Positions 10,191-18,496 of a DNA stretch of 45,937 nt are shown here, piece by piece. Position numbers and translations under genes: made by a program. This DNA is from an uncultured Bacteroidota bacterium (GTDB lineage: Bacteria; Bacteroidota; Bacteroidia; Bacteroidales; CG2-30-32-10): assembly GCA_903889915.1 (NCBI GenBank), contig CAISZK010000296.1, forward strand, positions 1 to 45,937. The letters run 5' to 3'. Numbering within the stretch: position 1 is the first letter of the stretch; each line of letters starts with the position of its first letter. A model generated the notes under the pieces. It ran no database searches. It was not told the DNA's origin and saw nothing but the letters and a program-made list of their open reading frames with translations.

Positions 10191-12125
10191 TCACTTTATT
10201 ATCATGTCATTTTTTATCAATCGCTGATTATAGCTTTGAATAACGGCTTTCACTTTTTGCTCCAGTTCTTTTTTTATTGTCGGAGAATTTTCAATGAGAT
10301 TGTTTTTCATCAATGTGTCCCTGGTCTTGTCGTATAAAGAAACTCCTTTGGTTCCATCGAAAACCAGCGCATAGTTTTTATAAATTAGCTGATAGGTTTC
10401 ATTCACAAAACTGATGGCAAAATGATTTGCCGTACTTTCAAGAGCACTGTTTCCAAAAGCAACAAAAGGTTCATTGTAATTAAGGTAATCAAGTATTGTT
10501 GGTGTGATATCGGCCTGTTGTGTGACCACTTCATTGTTTCCTTTTAAAGAACTGTTGTGTTGATAAAAAATAATTGGAATGGTGTACATCCCCACGCGGG
10601 TTTCATATTGTGGAAAGCTCAATTCTGAAGTATGGTCGGCTGTAATTACAAAAAGTGTGCTGTCGAACCATGACATTTGTGATAGTTTCTTAAAAAATTT
10701 CCTCAAAGAATAATCAGTATAATAAATGCCTTGGTGAATTGGCAATTTCCCTTTTGGAAAAACATTAGCATATTTATCAGGTACCTTATAAGGATGGTGT
10801 GATGATAAAGTAAAAACTCCGGCTACAAATGGTTTCTTTGTTTGATTGAGCACATCGGCCATGTATTGCAAAAATGGTTCATCAAATATTCCCCACTTGC
10901 CATCATAGTCCTTTTCATTATTATACTCAGTGCGGCCATAATATTTATCGAAGCCTGCAAGTTTTGCAAATGCGTCAAAACCCATAGTGCCGTTAGTACC
11001 TCCATGGAAAAATGCCGAAGAATAATTGTTTTTCTTCAGGATACTTGCAATGCTGTTGATGTTATTCCCTGAATACATCGAGGTGATATACGCATCATTC
11101 ATCAGAGAGGGAATGCCAGCAAGCACTGCCGGAATAGCTTCAATGGAACGTTTCCCATTTGCAAATGCATTGGTGAAAACAAGACTTTCGTTCATCAGAG
11201 AATCAAGAAAAGGAGTATATCCTTTGTATCTGCCATTGTCAATAGTTTTGTTCAATCCACCAATATACTCCTTTGAAAAACTTTCAAGAATGATCACCAC
11301 AACATTGTTGAACCTTGTTGGTTTTCCTTTGCTGTAATAATTATGAACAGGGGAGAAGATGTTATCCAGAGTTTTTTTGTCAAAGTATTCAATGTTCCTT
11401 ATCCCGCTTTTGCCAAAGGTTCTGAATATTGTAAAAGGAGTATTTAGAACGAGTGATACATTTTTCGGATTGGTATATTCTCCTGCAGTCATAATGCTGA
11501 TGGGCCTTAATTGAAAACCACCTCTTATACCAATAACACCAAGACCGCAAACGATTATTAAAATGAATGTCTTTTTTAAATAAAGTAATGCACTGCCTCT
11601 GCCGACTGGTTGCTTTTCTTCAATTGCGACTTTTGTTCTTGTGAAAAAGAAAATGGTCATTATAATAAGGACTATCCAGATAAGGAAAAAATACCAGAAG
11701 TCCTTGAAATATGCAGGAAGCAAAGTCTTGACATCAGAACCGAGACCCAGAACGTGAAAGATATCTGCCGTAGATCTTGAAAGTGTGAAGGGGAAATATG
11801 CGGAATCAACAAGGTTGAAAGCAAGAGTCACAACGGTCGAGAGTGTGAAAAGTATAAGCAGTATCTTCTGATAAACTGGTTTTGACCTGAAATTGAAAGG
11901 CAATACTGAAAGCAAAATAAAAGGAGAGTACCAGAAAATACAAGCAGACAGGTCGAATCGAAAGCCATAGAATACTACAGCCATGAAGTCAGCAAAACCG
12001 ATATCATGAAAAAACTGATGATTGAAAACGTAAAGAAACATTCTGCCCAAGGTCAGCAATAAAAAGGCAAACAGTAATCTTAAGAAAAAGATATTATAAT
12101 ACCCGCCAGAAAAGAGTTTTTTCAT
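10191..12125 (-). CDS. LTA synthase-like membrane sulfatase/phosphoglycerol transferase
   Basis: 644 aa; N-terminal multi-TM then alkaline phosphatase-superfamily domain (VVVIILESFSKEYIG, NGKRSIEAIPAVLAGIP, FFHGGTNGTMGF, ITADHTSE). Confidence 0.88.
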   Translation of the reverse strand: MKKLFSGGYYNIFFLRLLFAFLLLTLGRMFLYVFNHQFFHDIGFADFMAVVFYGFRFDLSACIFWYSPFILLSVLPFNFRSKPVYQKILLILFTLSTVVTLAFNLVDSAYFPFTLSRSTADIFHVLGLGSDVKTLLPAYFKDFWYFFLIWIVLIIMTIFFFTRTKVAIEEKQPVGRGSALLYLKKTFILIIVCGLGVIGIRGGFQLRPISIMTAGEYTNPKNVSLVLNTPFTIFRTFGKSGIRNIEYFDKKTLDNIFSPVHNYYSKGKPTRFNNVVVIILESFSKEYIGGLNKTIDNGRYKGYTPFLDSLMNESLVFTNAFANGKRSIEAIPAVLAGIPSLMNDAYITSMYSGNNINSIASILKKNNYSSAFFHGGTNGTMGFDAFAKLAGFDKYYGRTEYNNEKDYDGKWGIFDEPFLQYMADVLNQTKKPFVAGVFTLSSHHPYKVPDKYANVFPKGKLPIHQGIYYTDYSLRKFFKKLSQMSWFDSTLFVITADHTSELSFPQYETRVGMYTIPIIFYQHNSSLKGNNEVVTQQADITPTILDYLNYNEPFVAFGNSALESTANHFAISFVNETYQLIYKNYALVFDGTKGVSLYDKTRDTLMKNNLIENSPTIKKELEQKVKAVIQSYNQRLIKNDMIIK

Positions 12126-12178
12126 TTTGCGAAAATAAGAATATTTATAGTAGAACTTCAGGGAGTCCGGGCGGAAAA

Positions 12179-12511
12179 TTATTTACAGTTTATTACCGTA
12201 ACTGTGCGGATAGCTTCTGTTGCTGCATTACCCGCTTTATCTGAAACATCGTATTTAACCTGGTACGTACCAATAGCAGCAGTGTCAACATTAGTTGTAA
12301 TAATTATCTTTGATGTGATATCACCATCTGTTTCATCATAAGCAGTCGCTCCCGGATCAATATACGTAGCATGAAGGCAATGATCAAGAATAGGATTAGT
12401 TCCCTTTATTGTTATGACAGGAGGTGTTGTATCTTTTTTGTCTTTTTTGCATGAGGATATCAGTGTAATTCCTGATAAAAGTATTGCTGAGAAAATAATG
12501 AGTGTTTTCAT
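12179..12511 (-). CDS. Small lipoprotein with DUF5011-type Ig-like domain
   Basis: Lipobox ...LISSCKKDKKD; TPPVITIKG..DPGATAYDETDGDITSKI..GTYQVKYDVSDKAGNAA typical of DUF5011. Confidence 0.85.
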   Translation of the reverse strand: MKTLIIFSAILLSGITLISSCKKDKKDTTPPVITIKGTNPILDHCLHATYIDPGATAYDETDGDITSKIIITTNVDTAAIGTYQVKYDVSDKAGNAATEAIRTVTVINCK

Positions 12512-12649
12512 AGATTTTAAAATTTGTCAATACAAAAGTAATCAAATATTGCCTTTTATCAGAAAGCAAAGTTGGAATATCATGAAAGAGACAATCACAC
12601 TCTTTAGGATTGTGATGATTTTTTACCGGAAAGTTTGTAATGATATAAG

Positions 12650-13324
12650 TTATTTCTTGGCGTAATCGCAAAATAAAGCAAGTATTTGAAATAATTCAAG
12701 AGATGCGTCCTCGGGATAAACAGAATGATTGCTGTCATTAGTACCACTGATAGAATATGTGAACAGGCTATAGTTTGAAGTATTAAAATCTGGTATCTTT
12801 GTTACCTTTGATAAGAGTTCCTTTTTTTCCTTTTCGTACTTTGCTATTTGGGCTTTTTCTTTTGGTGTGCTACCCGTATAGACTACGTTTCCTCTTACGC
12901 TCTGAGATTTGTCATAAAGGTTGGTAATTTGATATTTTTCGGGAAGCTGTCCGATGGCAGTATATAATGAGGGGTTCATATTGTTGGCAACTAAAATTCT
13001 TTCATAACTCCATCGTTTTTGATATTTCAGAATTAAGATTGTTGTCCCTTTTGAACCTTCTTTTTTTATTCGCTCTTGCTTGTCACTTTTGGATTCAGTC
13101 GTTTTTGTTGAATTAAACCTATTTTCATTTAGAATCCAGATCGAGTCCTTACGCACAAAGACAAACTCACTGTCATTAGTTGAAACTGTCCATCCTTTGG
13201 GAATAAGAGCACAAATTTTATTAAGAATACTGTCGTTTTTGATCATTGCAGTATCCAATTTCTGTGAGAATATGTGATTAGACAGAAAGAAAACAGAGAT
13301 AAATATTAGTGAAGACTTTTTCAT
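12650..13324 (-). CDS. Hypothetical secreted protein
   Basis: 224 aa ORF with N-terminal signal sequence MKKSSLIFISVFFLSNHIFSQ; no family recognised. Confidence 0.7.
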   Translation of the reverse strand: MKKSSLIFISVFFLSNHIFSQKLDTAMIKNDSILNKICALIPKGWTVSTNDSEFVFVRKDSIWILNENRFNSTKTTESKSDKQERIKKEGSKGTTILILKYQKRWSYERILVANNMNPSLYTAIGQLPEKYQITNLYDKSQSVRGNVVYTGSTPKEKAQIAKYEKEKKELLSKVTKIPDFNTSNYSLFTYSISGTNDSNHSVYPEDASLELFQILALFCDYAKK

Positions 13325-13365
13325 ATCAATTTGTAGTTTCTTGTTGATGTTACAATAATAATACC

Positions 13366-13403
13366 AAAAAAAAAGAGATACAAAATGTATCTCTCTTTTT
13401 TTT
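13366..13403 (-). terminator. Rho-independent terminator downstream of the 13414-14085 gene
   Basis: aaaaaaaaagagatac-aaaat-gtatctctctttttttt; stem gagatac/gtatctc, A/T tracts on both sides. Confidence 0.75.
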
Positions 13404-13413
13404 AATGTTGGAA

Positions 13414-14085
13414 TTACTGTTTAGTCCAAACTTCATGGCTAACATCAGCAGGACCACCTGTGTCATAAGTCCAGGTATAATCCAAAGAAGTAATAGCAAA
13501 TCCGCTTACTGTATAAGTTCCTGCAGAACCTAAAGCAGTTCCTTCGCTTCCGGCTGGAACGCCAGATGGATGTTGAGAAGGAACGGTAATGGTATTGCCG
13601 TTTACAAGAATGTTGACAGAAACAGCAGTACCCCATGCGTCAAAATTTGACACAATTAATTTGTTGTATTCAGTACTTGATTGAGTAACTGTAACAGTAC
13701 CTGTCCAACCTGGTGCACCAGGTCCACCGGTAATTGTAGCGTCAACAGCGTAGGTGCCTGCTAATTTATTACTTCTTACAGTTACTGTTCTTGTTTGTTG
13801 AGCTGAATTACCAGCTGCATCAGAAACAGAATAGGTGAGCGTGTAAATACCAACCTGACTTGTATTCACAGTGCCTGATACAACAATACTGCTGGTAATA
13901 GTTCCATCAGTATTATCAGTTGCTGTTGCACCCGGGTCTGTCCATGTATCTCCCAGGTCAAGTGTCATAGTAGATTGTCCGGTTAATGCGATAACAGGAG
14001 GTGTAGTGTCCGTTTTAGAACATGATGATGATGTTAAGCCAAAATACAATGCGATGGCTGCTAATGGTAATACCAATTTTTTCAT
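13414..14085 (-). CDS. Lipoprotein with DUF5011-type Ig-like domain plus C-terminal domain
   Basis: Lipobox LTSSSCSK; TPPVIALTGQSTMTLDLGDTWTDPGATATDNTDGTITSSI..VSDAAGNSAQQTRTVTV. Confidence 0.85.
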   Translation of the reverse strand: MKKLVLPLAAIALYFGLTSSSCSKTDTTPPVIALTGQSTMTLDLGDTWTDPGATATDNTDGTITSSIVVSGTVNTSQVGIYTLTYSVSDAAGNSAQQTRTVTVRSNKLAGTYAVDATITGGPGAPGWTGTVTVTQSSTEYNKLIVSNFDAWGTAVSVNILVNGNTITVPSQHPSGVPAGSEGTALGSAGTYTVSGFAITSLDYTWTYDTGGPADVSHEVWTKQ

Positions 14086-14229
14086 AATAATTTTTTTTAG
14101 TTAATAAATGATTCGTTTTTTCTTAATTGAATTTGGCCACAAATGTAATATTTTTTTTCAAACAAAAGTTCCTGATGAAAATTAAAAACTTTTTTTTTGT
14201 GTTTTTTTTCTTGCTTATATAATTTTTAT

Positions 14230-14237
14230 TACCTTTG
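14230..14237 (+). promoter_or_regulatory. Bacteroidota -7 box TACCTTTG for the 14267 lipoprotein gene
   Basis: Matches TAnnTTTG, 29 bp before ATG. Confidence 0.55.
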
Positions 14238-14266
14238 CGGCCAAGTTAACCAAAAAAACCAAAGAC

Positions 14267-14602
14267 ATGAAAAAAGTATTAGCATTATTAGTTGTTGCCG
14301 GAATGGTAGCATTCGTTGCTTGTGGACCAAGCCAAAAAGACAAAGATGCAGCAGCAAAGAAGAAACAGGATTCTATTGATGCAGCAAAAAAAGATCAAAG
14401 AACTCATGATTCACTTGCTCAGATTCGCAAGGATGATTCGCTCAAACAGGTTCGCAAAGATGATTCTCTTGCAAAATTAAAGAACAAACCGGGTGGCAGT
14501 TATGCACCAGCTCAAGGCAACGGTGGTAATCAAGCTCCAAAAGGAACAGCAACTACTCCTATTCCAAAAGGAACAAGACCTGGTGGAACAAAAAAAGGTT
14601 AG
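14267..14602 (+). CDS. Small lipoprotein with DS/K-rich repetitive helix
   Basis: 111 aa; lipobox VAFVACG; internal repeat IRKDDSLKQVRKDDSLAKLK. Confidence 0.8.
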   Translation: MKKVLALLVVAGMVAFVACGPSQKDKDAAAKKKQDSIDAAKKDQRTHDSLAQIRKDDSLKQVRKDDSLAKLKNKPGGSYAPAQGNGGNQAPKGTATTPIPKGTRPGGTKKG

Positions 14603-14653
14603 TATGAGTTCTTAGGAAAACAAGAGTTTTCTTAAATGAATTAATTATTTTGA

Positions 14654-14683
14654 GGCTATTGTTTAATTACAATAGCCTTTTTT
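14654..14683 (+). terminator. Rho-independent terminator
   Basis: ggctattg-tttaatta-caatagcc followed by ttttttatt. Confidence 0.8.
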
Positions 14684-14868
14684 ATTGATCATTTTATTGC
14701 GTGAAATTAAAATCAGTGGAAAATGCGAGTTTTTTTTAGCTTAAATTTGTTTCAATAATCTTCTTGTTGTTAAGTGATTGCGATCGTATTATTCGTTACT
14801 AACAATAAAATGTTGAAAAAAAAGTGATTTTTTTTCAATTTTTTTTGCTCTGAAATATAAATAATGTT

Positions 14869-14876
14869 TACTTTTG
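14869..14876 (+). promoter_or_regulatory. Bacteroidota promoter: TTTG (14844-14847) plus TACTTTTG
   Basis: TTTG, 21-nt spacer, TAnnTTTG, then ATG at 14906. Confidence 0.6.
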
Positions 14877-14905
14877 CGCATAATTAAACCAAAAACAAAA
14901 AGCAC

Positions 14906-15169
14906 ATGAAAAAATTATTCGTATTATGCATCGCTGTTGCCATGATTTCATTTATGGCTTGCGGTGGTGGAAAAGACAAAGCAAAAGAAGCTAAAAGAAT
15001 TGCTGATTCAACAAGAGTTGCTGACTCAACTGCTAAAGCTCAAGCTGACACCTTAGCTGCTCAACAAGCTAGAGATAAAGCTGCTGCTGATGCAAAAGCA
15101 AAAGAAGATTCAGCTAAAACAAAAAAAGACGGTAAAAAAACTGATGCTAAAAAACCAGTTAAGAAGTAA
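14906..15169 (+). CDS. Small helical Ala/Lys/Asp-rich lipoprotein with Lys C-terminus
   Basis: 87 aa; lipobox ISFMACG; ADSTRVADSTAKAQADTLAAQQARDKAAADAKAKEDSAKTKKDGKKTDAKKPVKK. Confidence 0.8.
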   Translation: MKKLFVLCIAVAMISFMACGGGKDKAKEAKRIADSTRVADSTAKAQADTLAAQQARDKAAADAKAKEDSAKTKKDGKKTDAKKPVKK

Positions 15170-15183
15170 TTTCATTTTTACTG

Positions 15184-15218
15184 AAAAAAAAAGAGTGCAT
15201 GTGCACTCTTTTTTTTTG
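15184..15218 (+). terminator. Rho-independent terminator (near-symmetric)
   Basis: aaaaaaaaa-gagtgca-tg-tgcactc-ttttttttt; perfect 7-bp GC-containing stem extended by A/T tracts. Confidence 0.88.
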
Positions 15219-15259
15219 ATTTTTTGTAATTTTACTCATTGAAATTTCACACCCATTTT

Positions 15260-15574
15260 ATGAAGAAAATGTTTTTTTTTATTGCAGGAGTACTACTGTT
15301 ATCAATAGTTTCGTGCAATTCTGGCAATAACAAAGAGAGAGAAAAAAGAATTAAAGATTCAATGGTTGCTATTCAAAAGTTAAATAAAGAATCAGACTCT
15401 CTGGATAAAATTTTTAAAGAACACCGAGCAAAAGATTCTTTGGCCAATATGGAAAAAAACAAAAGTGCCAACTCTCCTGTTCAGCCAAATGCAAAATCAA
15501 AAGAAAACAATGGAAATGTTCCAATCCATGTTAATCAGGATGGAGGCATTCATCTTGGACAACCAGGGAATTAA
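15260..15574 (+). CDS. Small DS/K-rich lipoprotein
   Basis: Start at internal Met (MKKMFFFIAGVLLLSIVSCN) gives a clean lipobox; KRIKDSMVAIQKLNKESDSLDKIFKEHRAKDSL resembles the two upstream lipoproteins. Confidence 0.75.
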   Translation: MKKMFFFIAGVLLLSIVSCNSGNNKEREKRIKDSMVAIQKLNKESDSLDKIFKEHRAKDSLANMEKNKSANSPVQPNAKSKENNGNVPIHVNQDGGIHLGQPGN

Positions 15575-15588
15575 CAAACAATTTTAAT

Positions 15589-15595
15589 AGGAGGT
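15589..15595 (+). promoter_or_regulatory. Shine-Dalgarno sequence AGGAGGT before citDE
   Basis: aataggaggtataATG; unusual strength compared with other starts in the window. Confidence 0.7.
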
Positions 15596-15598
15596 ATA

Positions 15599-16819
15599 AT
15601 GACAACAATAGGAATTGTCGGTAATAAAGGAAAAGGAGTGAAATCTGACTGCTTTATTACTTTTGAAATTACTGAAAAAGGAGGAATTGAAATTATCCTT
15701 GAAAGTAAAGTTAAAGTAATGTATGGTGATAGCATTATTAAACTTGCAAATGAAATTCTCAAATTCTTTAATATTGAAAATGCAAAGCTAAGCATTGAAG
15801 ACTCCGGTGCTTTGCCATTTGTAATTGCTGCCAGAATTGAAGCAGCAATCAAATTGGTCGTCAAGTCTGAGAAGGAGTTCCTTACTTTATTATTAGAGCA
15901 AAATAATTATCAAACAGCCAGAGATAAATTCAGATTTTCACGCTTATATCTGCCTGGAAACACACCAAACCTAATGATAAATGCAGGTATTCACAAACCT
16001 GATGGGATTATTCTTGATCTTGAAGATGCCGTAGCTTTTGATAAAAAATATGAAGCAAGGTTTGTTGTGAGAAATGCCTTGCGTAGTGTTGATTTTTATA
16101 GAGCAGAAAGAATGGTAAGAATAAATCAGGTTCCTGAAGGACTCAACGATCTTGATTTTATTGTTCCGCATAATGTAAACCTTATTCTTGTACCTAAATG
16201 CGAAAGTGCAGAACAGATACATAAGGTCAATGCAAAAATTGAGGAAATAAAAAAGAAGCGAAATATTAGTGGTGATATTTGGTTGATGCCAATTGTTGAA
16301 AGTAGTTTGGGTGTTATCAAAGCTTATGAAATTGCTACTTCTGCAAATAATGTGGTAGCAATGGCTATTGGCCTTGAAGATTACACTGCCGACCTTGGCA
16401 CAAAAAGAACCAATGAAGCAACAGAATCCTTTTATGCACGATGCCAGGTTGTGAATGCTTGCCGTGCTGCAGGGATACAGCCAATAGATTCGGTATTTTC
16501 TGACATTGCCGATCTTGAGGGATTAAAACAGAATGTTATTAAATCAAAGGGACTGGGCTTTGATGGTATGGGATGTATTCACCCCCGTCAAATCAAAGTT
16601 ATCCTTGAAAATTTCGCACCTGATAAAAATGAAATTGAAAAAGCTAAAAAAATTGTAAATGCATTTTTTGAAGCTACAGAGAAAGGACTTAGTGTAGTTT
16701 CTTTAGGAACAAAAATGATAGATCCGCCTGTGGTTAAGCGGGCACAGCGTACAATTGATATTTCTATAAAAATGGGTATTCTAAATTCAAATTGGAGGGA
16801 AGAACAAAATGCAGGATAA
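15599..16819 (+). CDS. Citrate lyase acyl carrier (CitD) - beta subunit (CitE) fusion
   Basis: Residues 1-~97 resemble CitD (GNKGKGVKSDCFITFEI..., IEDSGALPFVIAARIEAAI; candidate prosthetic-group Ser16), followed by CitE/HpcH-HpaI aldolase domain (RFSRLYLPGNTPNLMINAGIHKPDGIILDLEDAVAFDKK..., MAIGLEDYTADLGTKR, GFDGMGCIHPRQI). Confidence 0.87.
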   Translation: MTTIGIVGNKGKGVKSDCFITFEITEKGGIEIILESKVKVMYGDSIIKLANEILKFFNIENAKLSIEDSGALPFVIAARIEAAIKLVVKSEKEFLTLLLEQNNYQTARDKFRFSRLYLPGNTPNLMINAGIHKPDGIILDLEDAVAFDKKYEARFVVRNALRSVDFYRAERMVRINQVPEGLNDLDFIVPHNVNLILVPKCESAEQIHKVNAKIEEIKKKRNISGDIWLMPIVESSLGVIKAYEIATSANNVVAMAIGLEDYTADLGTKRTNEATESFYARCQVVNACRAAGIQPIDSVFSDIADLEGLKQNVIKSKGLGFDGMGCIHPRQIKVILENFAPDKNEIEKAKKIVNAFFEATEKGLSVVSLGTKMIDPPVVKRAQRTIDISIKMGILNSNWREEQNAG

Positions 16820-18362
16820 ATTTGTAAAAAATGCTATAGGTCGTTTAGTTCCTACTGAAGTTAATGGTCGTCTTCAGATTCCTTATATGGGCGTTGGTAA
16901 ATACCACCCGGAAGGTAATAAATATGCGCCTCCTATTGTTAGTTGTTCCGATTTTCCAGCCGATGGAAACAAATTGGTAGCAACATTAAAAGATGCACTG
17001 ATCAAAGCTGGCTTACGTGATGGTATGGCTATTTCAACTCATCATCATTTCAGAAATGGTGATCTTGTAGGAAACCAAATTTTCGAAATAGCCGCAGAAC
17101 TTGGAATAAAAAACCTGACCTGGGTGCCATCTGCTTCTTTTGAATGTCATGCACCACTTGTAAAGTATCTTGAAGATGGAACCATACATCATATTGAAGG
17201 TAGTATGAATGGATCTTTGGGTAGATTCACTTCTACAAAAGGTATGAAGGGGCTGGGTATTCTCCGTTCTCATGGAGGCAGGTATCAATCAATACAGGAC
17301 GGTGAAGTAGTAATAGACATTGCTGTGATTGCCGCGCCTACGGCGGATTTCTTTGGAAATGCAACAGGTGATCGTGGTCCGGCTGCTTGCGGTTTACTTG
17401 GTTTTGCACTTGCAGATTCTCAGTATGCCAATAAAGTAATTGTTGTTACTGATAACCTTGTGCCTTTTCCGTGTTTTCCCTGGCAGATACAGGGGAATTA
17501 TGTGGATTATGTAGTAAAGGTAGATAAAGTTGGTATTCCTGAAAAAATTGTATCAGGAACAACTGAAGTAACAAAAAGCCCTGACAGATTATTGCTGGCT
17601 GAATGGACAGCCCAGTTTTGTAATGAAGCAGGTATAATAAAGGACGGATTTTCTTTTCAGGCCGGTGCCGGGGGGACTGCATTGTCAATTGGAATTTACT
17701 TTGCAGATATCTTACGTGATAAGGGAATGAAAGCACGCTTTGCACGTGGTGGCAGCAATAAATACCTTGTACAAATGCTGGAAGAAGGCCTTACTGATTT
17801 TATTCTCGATGGTCAGACATTTGATCTGGAAGGGGTAAGATCAATGAGGGAAAACTGGAATCATGTAAATACAAGTCCGTTTACCAGCTATAACTATCAT
17901 GGCAAGGGCAACTTTGCTTCAATGTTAGATGTTGTAATACTAGGAGCAACAGAAGTGGATACGAGTTTTAATGCAAACGTCGTTACTCATTCGGATGGAA
18001 TGTTACTGCATGGAATAGGAGGGTGGCAAAATTGCATTTTCTCAAAATGTACAATTCTTCCTGTTCCTTTGTTCCGTGATCGTATTCCAATAATAAAGGA
18101 TGATGTTACCACTATTTGCGGACCGGGCGAATTGATTGATGTTATCGTTACAGAAAGAGGAATTGCAATCAATCCTTTAAGAACCGACCTGATTGAAGCA
18201 ATGAAAAATTCAAAGCTTCCTGTTAAAACAATACAACAGTTAAAGAAAGAAGCAGAAGACATTTGTGGAGTGCCTGATAAAGCAAAATTTACTGATGAGC
18301 CTGTTGCTGTCGTTAAATGGGTTGATGGTACAGTGATTGATACTGTCTGGAAATTGGCTTGA
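16809..18362 (+). CDS. citF: Citrate lyase alpha subunit (citrate CoA-transferase)
   Basis: 517 aa; AISTHHHFRNGD, SFQAGAGGTALSIG, ARGGSNKYLVQMLEEGLTDFILDGQTFD, VVTHSDGMLLHGIGGWQN, TICGPGELIDVIVTERGIAINPLR; overlaps the upstream gene by 11 bp. Confidence 0.92.
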   Translation: MQDKFVKNAIGRLVPTEVNGRLQIPYMGVGKYHPEGNKYAPPIVSCSDFPADGNKLVATLKDALIKAGLRDGMAISTHHHFRNGDLVGNQIFEIAAELGIKNLTWVPSASFECHAPLVKYLEDGTIHHIEGSMNGSLGRFTSTKGMKGLGILRSHGGRYQSIQDGEVVIDIAVIAAPTADFFGNATGDRGPAACGLLGFALADSQYANKVIVVTDNLVPFPCFPWQIQGNYVDYVVKVDKVGIPEKIVSGTTEVTKSPDRLLLAEWTAQFCNEAGIIKDGFSFQAGAGGTALSIGIYFADILRDKGMKARFARGGSNKYLVQMLEEGLTDFILDGQTFDLEGVRSMRENWNHVNTSPFTSYNYHGKGNFASMLDVVILGATEVDTSFNANVVTHSDGMLLHGIGGWQNCIFSKCTILPVPLFRDRIPIIKDDVTTICGPGELIDVIVTERGIAINPLRTDLIEAMKNSKLPVKTIQQLKKEAEDICGVPDKAKFTDEPVAVVKWVDGTVIDTVWKLA

Positions 18363-18444
18363 TTTTGGCCCTTGTACTATTGGAGACATACAGTTTAATA
18401 AATTTCTGTTGTCTCTTTATTATTATTTTAACTATAACTCTTTA

Positions 18445-18482
18445 GCCATACTATACGTATAAAGTATTGTATGGCTTTTTTA
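18445..18482 (+). terminator. Rho-independent terminator after citF
   Basis: gccatactatac-gtataaa-gtattgtatggc then tttttt; 12-bp stem with one mismatch. Confidence 0.8.
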
Positions 18483-18496
18483 ATGCCACTATAATT

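Noticed and set aside
18467-18496. Upstream start codon for the YihY gene
   Set aside because: It lies inside the citF terminator stem; ATG at 18497 fits better.
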